The notes under the pieces: model-generated
Database searches by the model: none
The model's input: the letters and a program-made list of their open reading frames with translations, nothing else
What the model was told of the DNA's origin: nothing
From: Symsagittifera roscoffensis
Lineage: Eukaryota; Xenacoelomorpha; Acoela; Convolutidae
Direction: 5' to 3'
Length of the DNA stretch: 64,000 bases
Assembly (NCBI RefSeq): GCF_963678635.1
Contig: NC_087070.1
Location: 12,312,539 to 12,376,538, forward strand
Position numbers and translations under genes: made by a program
Shown: positions 45,218-57,179 of the stretch, piece by piece
How positions within the stretch are numbered: the first letter of the stretch is position 1
Layout of the letters: every line of letters begins with the position of its first letter

Positions 45218-47259
45218 CACCGGCAACCCGGACAACCGAAACCGTCCAACAAACTTCTATTCACCAGTATGACTTGACTCCCAGTGGTGCCAGAGTAAAT
45301 GAGAGGATAACTACAAGTCCTCATGTATACGACCTCACGCCGGAACAAGCCAGACTGAACCAGATGGCTATATCGAGTCCCCATGAATATGATCTAACTC
45401 CAGAACAAGCCAGACTTGAGCAAAGAATTCAGGGGACTCAAGGCTCTAACGCATCACCTGAACAACTACGAGAAGACGAGATGTACTCGAACCCAATTTA
45501 TAAACTGTCGCCGCAAACTCCGCAACAGAATACAGCGGCTGTTAATCGAATCTATGAGCTCACCCCTCAAACACCCGTTCAAACACCCGTGACCAGGAGA
45601 AACGCAAACCGATCAAATCGATCGCCATTCGATACTAATTATAATTTAAACAACACATCTATGTTTTCGCTCGAGAACCTTGAAGGCCAGGATTTAGCAG
45701 CATCTCACGCCTTAATGAAGAGACTGACGAATGATCCGTTGCCGGCGGTTCCTGCAGTCGCTGTCAACTTGATGGCGGGAGGAGGAGCATCACCCGGACA
45801 TTCGTCTGGAACCTACGCCGAAATCCCCTCCCCTGGTGCAGACGACAACAGAACGGCTAGCTTGCATAGTGGGGGGTCCGCGCAACAGAACCCTATACCG
45901 GGTACAGTATTACCTGGAGGCGGGGCTCAGGTTAATCAACAGACGCTAGACAACTGGGCAGTTCAAGCATTTGGAAATAATCACAACACAGATATAGATA
46001 TAGTTTCGGATGGTTGGACAGATTGCAATGTTCAAGGTGCGTCTAACCCCGAGGAGTTTGAGGCTCGAGCTCAGGAGATCCAGCTTGTATTGCATCCTGA
46101 TCTTGGAGAAGAGCAAGATGTGGGAGCGACACTGGAGTCTGGTTCGGTCGCGGGAGCTTGTGGATATTCGCCAGCTACCGAAAAGAATCCGGATGACTAT
46201 TTGGACCCACAAGAATATCCGCATAATCCAACTGAAGAGCAGCTTCAGTTATACAAAGATGCAGAGGATCTGTATGAGGAACGAATAACAGCAGGATCAA
46301 AGAGATCCCAAACATTTTATAATCAGCTAGAAAAGGAACTTCTAAGTCAAAGAAAGGAACTGGCTCAACAGTTTGATGAAGGTGGGAATAAGTACCCGCC
46401 TGACTTATACCAAGTTTGGCAAGACTTGCGTCGTGAACATGGCCGAATTCAACATACAAACCAAGCCAACCCCCCTCCGATGAGCTACATTTATGAAAAC
46501 ATAAACCCAGGTGGACAGTTACCGGGCAAACCAACTGTACCCTATCATCATGATAATTCCGTAGTGGTGCAACAAGAAAATACAAACCCAAGTGGATATA
46601 TACCAGGGAATCCGAATTTACCCTATCATGATGATAGTTTCCTACAGGTGCAGCAGGGTCCAGCAGGGTCCATTCAACCAGTGCAAGTGCAAGAACAGCT
46701 GTATGTTAATATGAATAAACCACCTGTTATTCACGACTACTATAACCTGCCGGCGGCAACTAACACTAACGTGAACCCTCCTCAAGTCCATCACTATTAT
46801 AACTTGCCTGCAAGTAACGCTCCTCAAAATCGAATTGCCCCTCAAACTCATGGGAGCTATAATCTTCCAACGGGTGACGCAAATACAAATCCGCCTCAAA
46901 ACACGCAACAGCCTCAAACTCAGTCTTATTTTGACTATGATGACCAAGGGAATGTAGTTACAAATACAGGTTATCAACAGAATCCTCAAACTTCTGCGGC
47001 ACCTCATCCGAACTATGGACTCCCCTCGCCACAAGACAGTCCCATTCCCCATATGCGAAACACGCCGCTAGTACAACCTTCTGATTTTAACGTACCTTGG
47101 ATGCCGTATAATTTACCGGCTCGGCCTTCTATGACAAATAATTCTACGGCACCAAATAGAAATATAGTTTCCCAGAGAGCGGCGAGGTTGGCGAGAGGGA
47201 TTCGATCCAAGGTGTTCAACCGAAAACAGGAAGATCTTGACAAAACCAGAAGCTTGTAG
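44950..47259 (+). CDS. 769-aa polyQ, tyrosine-motif-rich scaffold-like protein
   Basis: This is the only long intact frame outside retroelements, apparently intronless. The ATG context (ACGAAATGT) is good and follows an A-rich leader. No domain or membrane segment is seen; I do not recognise the family. Visible parts: an Asn/Ser/Pro-rich N-terminus; a basic proline-rich stretch (RPKQAPKKPPRVQRDVPR, ~45-62) fit for SH3 binding; 18 Gln at 71-88 coded by mixed CAA/CAG; three 20-residue repeats starting YDLTP at 106, 126 and 146, then YKLSP and YELTP; a charged, helical middle (~400-510); and a C-terminal third with YENI, YVNM, YYNL (twice), SYNLP and PYNLP. Y-x-N and YVNM resemble known Grb2 and PI3K SH2-binding motifs. 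The end is basic. A cytoplasmic phosphotyrosine docking adaptor is my inference. Confidence 0.75.
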
Positions 47260-47550
47260 ATTAAAAAAGGAACAAAGGAGCAACAAAATTTTTTTCATTT
47301 TTAGCACAGAAATTGAACCCAAAGTTGGATTTTCTGCTAAATTACAACCATCTTTAGCTCACAAAACACCAAGGTTCTTTTCAGAAAAATATTATCAGTC
47401 ATAGTTCAAAGCAACCACGATTATATGCCTTCAATGATTGTTGAAACAACAGCATTTACAGACGTTTTTAGACATCTTTGAGCAAACAAAATCAATTTAT
47501 GTACCTTATTTATAAACCCCGGTTGTCATAAGGCTCAGCAAAAACTGAAC

Positions 47551-47616
47551 AAATAAACAGAAAAAAAAGCTTGGTTCTGCGGCCGTAGAACCTAGCTTTT
47601 TTTTCTGTTTATTTTT
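47551..47616. terminator. Near-perfect hairpin with AATAAA on both strands
   Basis: AATAAACAGAAAAAAAAGCT and GGTTCT on the left pair with AGAACC and AGCTTTTTTTTCTGTTTATT on the right, with one mismatch and a centre GCGGCCGT that is itself nearly palindromic. It lies about 290 bp after the stop of the 769-codon gene. Each arm carries AATAAA on one strand, so it could give a poly(A) signal to both the gene and the minus-strand Copia element. It could also be a tiny foldback element. Confidence 0.6.
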
Positions 47617-47689
47617 TAACATTTTTTAACACTATCGGGTTCAGATACGTATACGAGGACCAATTTTCTTAATTTGAGTATCAAGTTAG

Positions 47690-48030
47690 TGGCTCTTTAG
47701 TCTTTCCCCCCAGCTCACCTGACTTCACAGTGTTCTGAGAGGTCACGTGAAGAGTTAAGCAACAAGGATTATGGGCAGGGGTTAAAGACTGAGTTTGACT
47801 CTGAGGTTTGAACTGGAGATCGAGTGGAGGAAATGATTGTTGAAAAGGATTTGAGAAAGTGAATTTAAATGACATGACGAACTAAAAAACCAATCTCCAT
47901 AGTACCAAAGAATAAACTACTGAAAAATTATTTAGTTTGAGGTCATTAGTTGACCTGGTCTGAATTAATCAGTTTTGGCCAGTTGAACTTGTCTGAGTTT
48001 AATCAGTTTTGGCTTGTTGACCTCCAATGA
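47690..48030 (-). repeat. Copia 3' LTR
   Basis: It matches 58140-58370 in several ordered blocks but is clearly diverged. It includes a ~40-bp imperfect tandem repeat of TCTGARTTWAATCAGTTTTG at about 47957-48018 that is not obvious in the other LTR. Confidence 0.6.
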
Positions 48031-49740
48031 CAAGCTCTAACCCGTGACTTTTCGACGACGTTGATCCACTTTAGATGGCTCAGGACTTTTGTCAACCAGT
48101 CCGCTTCCATGCTCTCGAAAGAACAAAACTGTAAAACGACTGTCTCATCTTTCCGTTTTCCAATAAAATGGTTTTTCACATCGTAGTGCTTCGTTCGTTT
48201 CTGCATCACAGGATTCTTTCACCTCTTGATGCAGCTCTGGTGGTCCTCCTTGATGACTGTTGGTCCGTTATTTACAACGACCATCTCATCGAGAGATGTT
48301 TGCAGATATTGAGCCTCCTGAAGCGCTGCTGCCATTGCTTGGTACTCAACCTCACTGTAGATAAAGCTGCCATTGATTGATGCCCTCTTCTGCAAGTGGA
48401 AGCTCTAGTCAGTAGTTGACTAACTATCATCCTTATCTCCAGCCCAGTCGGAGTCTGCGGATTCATAGAGTCCTGCACCATCGGCTTCCTTGATGCAGCA
48501 TAGTAACGAAGAACTCCCATCGGAGTAATCCAGTGCAATCTACCCGGACTCTCCTGTAAGCGGGAGTGTTGCGTCACAGTAGCTATGAAACGACAAGGCC
48601 TCTCAAGTTCTCAGCATTGAAAGCCACTACTTCTGCTGACCCAGATTAATGACAGCCCTGCTTCGGCAATTGACCACTGATATTTGCTGGTGTGCCCACT
48701 GGTTTGCACTCAGTTAGTCCAAAGTGCTGCAACTTATCACTGCTTTAGCGTGATTGATTCGCAGTAATCTCTGTCATCCATCTTAATTCGTTTGGAGAAA
48801 TAGCCCCTCATCTTGTTAACTATGTTTCGATGTCTGCACCCAATGTTCTTGTCTTCTAACCAAACTAGCCAACTGATCATTACAACGTCTGTCCCCACAT
48901 CGTAAAAAACCAGAAGTTGTTGCTGCTTCTAGTGAACCCCACCTTAAATAGGAAATTGCTGAGCGTCTGGTACTAGTCTCTTCCAGCTTTGTTATTGCCG
49001 AGAATCGACTTCGTTGTAGCAAGCACACTTGATTGCCTCGGCTGATGAATCCCATATGGCTGCTCCATGTTTACTGACTCTGTTAGAGGAGGATTGATGA
49101 AGTCTGAGTGAACATCCATTTGATGAAGCACAAGATCATCTTGTGTCTCCAAACCCGATAGTATCTCATTTGTTTCGGTCTTATAGTTTCGTTGCTGTCA
49201 AGTCCTGCGACTTGCGTGAACCATTTCACTACATATCGGGCCATGAACCGCTCCACCTGTATCATCGTCCAGGAAACATTTTGCAAGGTACAAGTGTCTA
49301 AGTTCTCCTGGAGACTTCGCCTTTTACGCTATGGACACTGCTTCTGGGTTGTTCCCTGGTTTTTGAACCCAAGTAGCTGAAGCATGGGTGAAGGGTAGTC
49401 TTTATCAAATGGCTGGCTTCCTCGGCCTATTTTCCTCTGCACTGAATACTCTGTAGTACGTGAATATTCTAATGCTTTCTCCTCGACCTACTCCGCTTCA
49501 GCAGCACCCAATAAATCTGCAGTTGTTACAATCGATTTTTCACTGGTCGTCGACGTGCTTGTTTGCTGAAGATCGTTGCATCACTCAATTGATGTCTCCA
49601 GGGTCTGCAATGGCTTACTGTCAACCATGAAGTTGTCTGGAACGATAAGTTTTTTAAAGCTCACGCTTCTTGCTTGAACCACTCTTCTGGTCTCCGGATC
49701 CGGCAGCAAGTAGTTTTTACACTTCCCGTCTTAGACGACT
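48000..49740 (-). pseudogene. pol: Copia RT and RNase H remnants
   Basis: The minus strand at about 49100-49290 carries RYVVKWFTQVAGLDSNETI and QMDVH-type sequence, typical of the Copia RT palm. At about 48390-48450 a DSDWAGDKDD segment in one frame matches the Copia RNase H centre. 48003-48209 has KHYDVKNHFIGKR and EADWLTKVL, the usual RNase H C-terminal end. Frames change repeatedly, so no product is possible. Confidence 0.78.
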
Positions 49741-49816
49741 AACTTGTTTTCTTGCCCTTCGGTTTCAGTTTTCCTTTGCTGCCTCGATCCAGATAAAACG
49801 CCAGGAAAATCAAAAC

Positions 49817-50480
49817 TCACAAATAGCTCACTTTTGATGGTTTCCCATTTTGCGTCTCCCTCAGTAAAAAGCATTTCTCTTTGCTGGAAGTGGCACACAA
49901 GTTACGAATTCTCACAGCTGTCGACATTGCTCGCACCCAGAACTTCTTCAGTAGCTTTGCATCGGTCAGCAGACATCGAGTTATCTCGATGATCAGCCTG
50001 TTGTTGCGCTCTGCTACACCATTTTGTTGAGGAATACTGTTTTTGAGATATTCTTGCGTTGCCTGGTGTTTTCTACTAAATCTTTTGAATGCATGTGACG
50101 TGTACTCACCTTCTATGTCAGTTCGCAGGCGCTTCAGAGCTCCATACTCAGCCTCAAAGTTCTGGAAATTCACTAGAACATCGCTCATCGTAACCAGGTA
50201 TTGAAGTCGTCGATGAAGCTCAAGGCACAGCGTTCCCATGCAGGCTCCGTACTTCAATTCGTTCATGGAAGTCACTGAACGCCAGTTGTTTAAATGTCAA
50301 TATTTGTATGTCATTTTTGGCACTGCTAGTTCTTGCACGTTGAAGCTGTTGTACACGCATCGTAGAATTTCTGATCGCTCAATTTGACTAGTGATGAAAC
50401 CTCCAGCTGTTGCTATGCCCCATTCTTCAGTGCATAGTGCTAAGAAAGCAGAGAAATAATATGAAAAGTCAAAGACGGTC
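49817..50480 (-). pseudogene. pol: Copia integrase core remnant
   Basis: The 152-codon frame at 49817-50275 contains LRTDIEGEYTSHAFKRF (second catalytic Asp region), SIPQQNGVAERNNR (catalytic Glu in the GVAER motif) and LLKKFWVRAMSTA, all typical of Ty1/Copia integrase. The preceding minus-strand frame to 50482 holds less clear N-terminal sequence. Confidence 0.88.
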
Positions 50481-50779
50481 ATCCAAAGCTAGTGGATGAC
50501 GGAATTTGAAAGCGGCTGCGGAGAGAAGTTGATTACTGCTTGTTGTTCTAATAAAACCGTTCGACTCCATAAAAGATGATTACGACAAAAAACGGATTGA
50601 GTTTTTGCATGTTTTCCTGCTGCCGATTGCTTACAATTGGCTGGGATTGACTCTAATTGAGTAATCTGAAGTAATTTTTTTACTGCGGTATTAACTTCCG
50701 ATGGGTCGGTTATGGCCTCATTAGGGGTTCTGATGTGAAAATGTCTTGTAATGTCTCAACTTGAAAAGCGTGCTATACT

Positions 50780-51420
50780 CTTCCCGAGAGAAGACGAAGT
50801 CGATCGAATCTGCAGTGGAAGCTTTGAAGAGAGCATAAATTCTCACTCAAGTTCTAGACGGGACTTCGCTTTCGGACTTTCTCTGCAACTTCACTATTTG
50901 AATTGAGAGGCCAAGCAGAAATTTTCAAAAAGGAAGGCCCGTTGACCTAATTGCTTTGCTTGAGGGAGTCAGTAGGAATAGTTAAGTGCAATAAAGACTT
51001 GAATCAAGTTGTCAACTGAAGTCGACTCCAAAATTTCAGATGATTGGAACCAGCATGAGCTGTTTGCTTTTCAATTTCAACCGTTTAAGGGCTGTCGAGC
51101 TTTCAGTCCTCATAATAACTTTACAAACGTTCAAAGTCAGAGTTTTTTCGAAAGCAATTTTTATACGAATCGCAAAAAGCTCAGCTTGAAGCTCAGTTTT
51201 TGTAATCGAAAGCATTTTCATTGGAGCTGCTCTTGCTTCGTCCCAGACGAATTCAACTTGACATTCGATTCTTTTCTGAGCGCAAAGGAATGCAACAGAA
51301 CAGAAAACTTCCAATGAGCTATCATCGAACATGTGCAGTTCAGCCTTATCGACTGGAATTCAATTTTGAAGATGGATTGTGAGAAGACCTTAGATTTGCA
51401 AGCTTGAGTGCCATTCAATG
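50780..51420 (-). pseudogene. pol: BEL-2 RNase H remnant
   Basis: The minus-strand frame 51332-51036 has MFDDSSLEVFCSVAFLCAQK, MLSITKTELQAELFAIR and VIMRTESSTALKRL, matching BEL-1 41222-41480 position by position. 50920-51010 corresponds to the sequence after the BEL-1 RNase H stop (GGGCCGTTTACC-type context). Confidence 0.85.
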
Positions 51421-52249
51421 GAATTGCCCACTCACTCGTCAGTTGTTTTTAAATAATAACGATGCATTCACGGTAGAAGGAGAGACAAGACCTGTTGGAA
51501 TGAAAAGAAGGTAAAAAACTGAGAACCGAATGCTGTGTAACAGAGTTTTTGAGTTTGGTGTAAAATTCAGTCCTCTGCTCGGGATCACTGTATCGGTGAC
51601 GTGGTACTATTTGAGACTGAGAACACGCAATGCAGGTTTGGAAAGTGTTAAAGAGGTAAATTTTTATTTAGTGTTAAAAACTCTGGCTTCAGTGGAATTC
51701 AGTTTGAACGAAAATTTCGGAATAAAACGCCCTTTTATTGTGAGGCTTAGTCAATCTAGCTTAAGCAGATCATTCAAATAGTGACTCAACCTTAGAGCCG
51801 TTTCCCAATTTTTCATGGAGAACGGGTACTCATTTATCTATTAAATTTTATCACAATGTAAGTGGCTTCGGGATAGCGATGGCTGTATGGCGGAGAACAA
51901 ATTGACACAAGTCGAAGTATGATTTGCTTATAACTTATGTGTGGTATATTGAAACACACTCAAATCTTATGTGGGGTTGATCCGCCACAAAAAAAATCAA
52001 TCAACGTTGGTGGCATTTTAGTCGACGTTGATTTTCTTAGTCGACGTTGATTGCACTACTTATGCGACGTTGATGGCACTACTTATGCCCTCGAAGCGCA
52101 ATCGAAAAAACAATGGGTTGTGCAAAAGATACGAAACGGAAAGATGGGAGTTTTTCAACGGATTTCCGTGAAATTTCAACGCAAAATTCAGAACTCCGAA
52201 ACTTGCCGGGTTTGATCGGGTTTTAAACTAGGTGCTTCGGAAAGTACGT

Positions 52250-52938
52250 TTATCAATCCGAATGTTTGTTGAATCGGTAGGGCTAACCGCGACTAAATAA
52301 TCCTTCGTTATACAGTCACGTATGCGTTTGAACATACTTGAACTGAACCATCGAAGCGTAAAAAACTGGCTCGAACACCATGTGACGTAGCAAGCGACGG
52401 GCGTCCAGTCTCAGGGCACTGAGGATTTAGCCATTGGGCATCTGAACAGCGACAGAAGTTTTTTGATGGCCTCACTTTCAACACTCCAGTCGCTGTCCGG
52501 ATTTCCGTTGGCTGGGTTTAGAGTCCGCAATGGCTGGATGCCCATCGCTTGCTACGTCAATTGGTGTTTAAGCCTTCATCTGCAGGAGCAATGTCGAACT
52601 AACGAAGAAATGTTACGAGCTAGAATCAAATGAGAAGTTTAGAAATTGTCGTGGCCTAAAATCATTTCAAAATCAGCATAGATAAAAACCATAGGTTTAA
52701 CTGAATGGAGACGCCAAAACTTATCTTGCAGAGCGGCCACTTCTATGATTTTGAAATTATAGCTTGACATTTCTCCAACAAACGGTCTAACCCTAATCGT
52801 GTAATCATAGTGGTCGAATTCGTTAAACACGTTCAATTCGACTCGCTGAGTGGGAACGGATTCCGTCAATTCAAAGCTGTTTATCAAAAAAAATTTTGTT
52901 TTGGGAGGTTTATCAAGACCCGTTGTTGGGTACAACAA
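52250..52938. pseudogene. BEL-2 protease/RT junction with inverted duplication
   Basis: 52639-52938 on the minus strand encodes FFLINSFELTESVPTQRVELN, matching the BEL-1 protease downstream part. 52250-52452 on the minus strand matches BEL-1 39833-39890 and then 40193-40250. 52489-52630 carries the 39833-39990 segment again but on the plus strand. The orientation therefore switches at about 52470 and again at about 52635. Confidence 0.7.
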
Positions 52939-52941
52939 GAA

Positions 52942-54600
52942 TCACACATTACGAGAGCAGTGGTCAAGTCTGAACCTATTTCCAATTGACTCAAGGGAAG
53001 CAATCCTGTGACTTTTTTTGTTCGAGACACCACTTGCATTATAGACACCGAGCGTATGACAGCCTAACGAAGTTTTTAGTAGCAAAAGCAACTTCTTTGT
53101 TGGGTATTTTGTGGAAACCCATTTTTTCCGAACTTTCTTCTGTGCATGGCTCGGGTAGACACGCAAAAGTTCAATGCGTTTGGCCTTGTCACAGAGCCCT
53201 TCATTGCAATTCCACACTGTTGGTGTTTGCAACATATTCTAACTGAGTGGAGAAAACAGAATTCTTTCAAATTGGGAGGCAGTTACGAAATAAACTAAGT
53301 CAAGTCTGATGTGTTTTTTGAGTGGTGTTCATGACCTAGCGACTTCGAAACCGCGGCAAAACCAGATACGAGACGCAAACTTCCGAGTTATCTATTTTTT
53401 TGTTCGGATTGAAGCTTGATAGTTTTCCCAGATGTGCACCGGAGATTGCCTGTGGCTGATTAAATTTCTTCACCAGGATTCTCAAAGCGTCTTTATACAA
53501 AGTACAACTGTAGGCAATTTCCGAGATTGCGTTCCTCGCTTTCCCTGATACAAGGGTTTTGAGGCAGGTCTAATTGACATCATCATTAATGACCTTTGAT
53601 TCAGTCGCATTTTAGAATTGGCCACACCATTAAGGCCACTGCAAAGGCGATTACGATCAAGTTAGGACAGTCTCGACTCTGGCAGCTGACCTTTTGATTT
53701 TTTGTCAAGGTTTCGGCCGATTCTTGATTGGCTATTGGCTTGCTATTTGATTTGACGGTTGGCGGGATTTTTTCATATTCACCCAAGCAAGACGCGAAGA
53801 ACGGTCTTAAGTCGTTAGCTGTGAGTAAGTTGATAGGGTGCCCACTCTTCTTCCCTACTGGAGAATGGATGAACAATTGATGGTTACCTAATAAATTGAG
53901 TGGACCGAGGGAATGTAACTGTCGGGGCAATATATGGAGCAACGATGAGGTTTACAAAAAATGCTGAATTGACAGCGAACAACGGCTGTTGAGTGATCAG
54001 CATAGGGATTTAGGGAGGTTAATTTAATAAAGACTACTCTGAAGGAGCGGTATGTTGTTGGTACGCGGCAAACAAATGTTGATGTTTGCGTAAATTTGAG
54101 CGCTTGCAGCATGAGGTGGGACGTACGTGCTTTTAAAAAAATCCGCGTTCGAGCCCATTTGGGAACATTATTACCTGCCTTCTACACGGTGGCTCGATGC
54201 TTTAGAATAACAAAATTTCTCAAACTGGCCCAGGTTGACGGCGGGTGGGACTCAACCATTTCTTCAGCTCTCAGGTGTGCGTTCACCCAAGTTCTGGTTC
54301 TTTCTTCCTCTATTTTAGTGCCATAGCCGGTTTGGACCTGTTTCAGCAAAACCCGCTAATTTTGAAGCGTCCTCAAGATAGTAGCTTAGGCTAGCTTTTG
54401 AAAATAACTCCGGATAGCTTTTTGCTGTTTTCCTTGACAACAACATTGAGCTCCCGTTGACGCTCGATTGACTGAAGCTGGATTTCTTGCTTTTTGAAAC
54501 GAAATCTAGCCTCTGTCTGCTGTTAAAATTTCACTGGTCTCTTATTTGCAAGAGCTAACTTTCTCTGACATTCGCCTAAAATACAGTTTTTCATTGCAGT
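52942..54600 (-). pseudogene. gag: BEL-2 gag remnants
   Basis: The minus strand at about 54550-54420 is nearly the same as BEL-1 37468-37590 (GGCTAGATTTCGTTTCAAAA, then AGCAAGAAATCCAG). 53942-53601 includes SKPIANQESAETLTKNQ, matching SKPITNQDLAAILTLSQ of BEL-1. 53235-52942 covers the zinc-knuckle to protease part. Stops and shifts are frequent. Confidence 0.72.
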
Positions 54601-56732
54601 GAAAGTGGCTGTTTTGAACAAGCGCATTTAGTTGGTATTGAGGATCGCAGAGTAAACCTGCTGGTCACATTCTGCCTTATTTTCAAAGTAATGCTTTACT
54701 AATTCCACAATTTTGTCATTTTTGCAGTTATATTGCCAAGGTAAAGTTCACGTTGAGTAAGTATTTGCGGCGTTTACGCTATGCATGGACTGGGATGTAA
54801 AGTCATCGTTTTTCTCTACAAACTTAGCAAGCAACTACTGGATTTTTCCTTGTCTGTTCGCATTCTCGCTGCCTGTGAATTGAAAAAAATTCAACAAGTT
54901 TTACCATTATTTTGGTCAATGCAAGATAAATTTGGTTCAATTTTTGACCGTGGTCAAATTCCATGTTAAAAAATCAATAACTTTGATTTAAAAAACTTTG
55001 TTTGTCATATTAGGTTAGTTAAGAACTACGTAAAGTAGTTGCCGTGTACCGAAGAAGAGGACCAAGGCAAGATTTGCACAGCTCTCCTTGCCTACGGAAT
55101 GAAAGGACAGTAAAAACGAGACTCAAATTTTTTACGATTCGTAGCTCCTTAAAAATTTGGGAAATTTTACTCTTATTCCATTTACGTTTCCTTGCATTTC
55201 CTGGTCGACGACTTTTGAATTCATTGAACAAACAAGATATGTTGAAATGTGGAAAAAACGGCAAAGAATTCCTAAGTTTTTTAAACTTTAAGAAAGCTGG
55301 AGTGTGAATTAGTTTAAACGTATGCCCTAATTGTTTTTCTTTTAGAATTTAAATGCTTCATTCATTATTATCATTCAGGTTTAAACTAAACGTCCATAAC
55401 CATCTTTGCACGTAAACACTGGTAATTATTCTAAGATCTTTTTTCAAAATATCAACTAATTTTTTGTCGTGAGTGGGTAAGTAATGTTCAATTGATGCTT
55501 ACGTCAAGAATTGTTGATCACATTGGGCGATGTTCTTGTTTTTTTTCACAAAACAAAACATTGGGGAGTTGTTGAAAAAATATTGGACGGTTGTCGGTCG
55601 TTTAAAATAATCCCTAAAAACGTAACACTGCAACTGCTTGGAAAGATTCATCGAGACGTTTTGTAGTGTTAATGTTAAAATACTTGCGAAATGATGGAAT
55701 GAGCTAGTGGCGTTAGTAAGCAGCATTGACAGTGTTGAACAAAATGGTTGTTTTAATGATGTTTAAAAAGGTTGACTATTTGATAAGCCTTTGTGAGCAT
55801 TGAGAATTTTTTTTCTTTTTTTTTACGGCTAAAACAAACTGATAAAATTTTGACTGTGATTGTCTAAGATTCTGAAAATTTGTAGGCAAGGTTTTATACA
55901 ATTTAATGGTTACGGTTGATAAGTTAAACGGTACGGCGTTAAAGGCAAAAACGAGGCAAAGCGAGAAGTTTTCGGAAAAGTTATCCAAGCACTTCAAATC
56001 CAAGTTAGGGAGTCACTCATTATTTTGTTCGACACGGCTGACAGTTTAATGGGTCAAACGGGCAATTCGATAAGTTTTTTGACTTCAGTTTTGGGTTACA
56101 TTGTTTTTGGTTGCAGGCTTTTTGGGGTACTATTGTAGTGGGTAGGTACTGGGCTGTTAGGTATCTAGTACAATTTCTTTTTGGTTACAAATGAAAACAT
56201 CGTGAGTAGTTTTATAGCATTTATCATTAGAAGATTAGCACGTATTTTTGCTGAAGTAAATTGTCGACAAAAAAATTGCTAAAAACACATGTTCGCTCTT
56301 ACGGATTTTTCAAAGGACGTAAATTGACCGGATTGAAGCCTGAAATTCCACAAAAGTCTACAAAAAATTAGTATTTTGGCCAATCAAGCAATTTCGATCA
56401 ACTTTTCAGCCAGTAACAGCTACGATTGATTAGCTTTTTTTTCAATCGAATCGGAACTTTTGACTAATTCGACCCTCGGATTGGGTTACCTTAATTCGGC
56501 TAGTTGAGTTGATTTGACTTATTTTCAGCTATCCTGATGTCATCTGAGTCGTATTTCGGCTTTGTGCAATTTTTCGCGTTCGGATTGGAGAAGTTAATGA
56601 TCGGCCAAATGATCGGTTCAGCCAATTTCCGCTCATCGTTGTTTTCGGCCTAACTAAATTTTGGTCTTGCGATGTTTCCGCCACTCTGACAATTGGTTTA
56701 GGCCGTCTGATTTGAGTTTGCATAATTTTTTT
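54601..56732 (-). other. BEL-2 leader region
   Basis: This is the stretch between primer site and gag, in position and length like the ~1.8-kb BEL-1 leader. The best local similarity is next to the primer site (CAAATCAGACGGCC and ATTGTCAGAGTGGCGG on the minus strand). Frames here are short and not believed to be genes. Confidence 0.5.
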
Positions 56733-56750
56733 TCCCGAGACGCGACACAA
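56733..56750 (-). other. BEL-2 primer-binding site, degenerate
   Basis: On the minus strand TTGTGTCGCGTCTCGGGA matches the BEL-1 site TGGTGCCGCGACTCGGGA at all but three positions. It fixes the LTR end at 56751. Confidence 0.7.
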
Positions 56751-57158
56751 AAATGTTATTGCTAACATTTCCAGCTCTAAAAAATCAGGAAAAAAGTAAA
56801 TTAGTTAAAAGGAATTTTAAACGGCTATTTTTGGTTATACACGTTTCTACCCAATAAATTTCTGCGAAAAAATTTATTTGTGTTTGTCGCAGACGTTTGT
56901 TAAAATATGGGCTTGCTTATGTTTTTCGGCCTGATTTATCAATGAAAAATTTATCTTTTCGACTAACCAGCTTTTGTTTTTTTTTTGTTTTTATAGAAAA
57001 AGCCAATCGCCGATAGGACTCGAACCATAAAGCTAGCAACTGGCAATCGCGTGTGCTAATCACTGAACTGAGCGGACTTGGAATTCAACATTTTTATTTA
57101 ATTTCTAATAGCGATGCATACATATACACATTTAGTTTAAAATTTTTTATCTTTAACA
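56751..57158 (-). repeat. BEL-2 5' LTR
   Basis: On the minus strand it may start at TGTTAAAGAT (57158). It contains AAGCAAGCCCATATTTTAAC, matching AACAAGCCCACTTTTTAAC in the BEL-1 LTR, and ends at the primer site. Apart from this box and the tRNA-like module the two LTRs are strongly diverged. Confidence 0.6.
57001..57075 (-). ncRNA. tRNA-like module in BEL-2 LTR
   Basis: On the minus strand GCTCAGTTCAGTGATTAGCA resembles an A box and D arm. GCGA-TTGCCAG-TTGC forms a 4-bp anticodon stem with a 7-base loop that has U at position 33 and GCC as anticodon. GGTTCGAGTCC matches the B box. A TTTTT run follows 5 bases past the module. The T-stem and acceptor stem do not pair well, so it is tRNA-like or a pseudogene, not a working tRNA gene. 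Confidence 0.6.
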
Positions 57159-57179
57159 AAGCTATAAAAACAGCACTGT

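Larger units (their letters stand above)
50580..57158 (-). mobile_element. BEL/Pao element BEL-2 (minus strand), nested in Copia, 3'-truncated
   Basis: From high to low coordinates it shows a 5' LTR (57158-56751), primer site, long leader, gag, protease, the start of RT and RNase H, all homologous to BEL-1. Most RT, all integrase and the 3' LTR were not found; it ends near 50580 beside the Copia integrase. A short inverted duplication sits at 52370-52573. Confidence 0.8.

Noticed and set aside
45064-47322. Several minus-strand and other-frame ORFs across the 769-codon gene
   Set aside because: They are shadows created by the codon and CAG/CAA bias of the real gene; one is simply poly-Leu opposite the polyQ.
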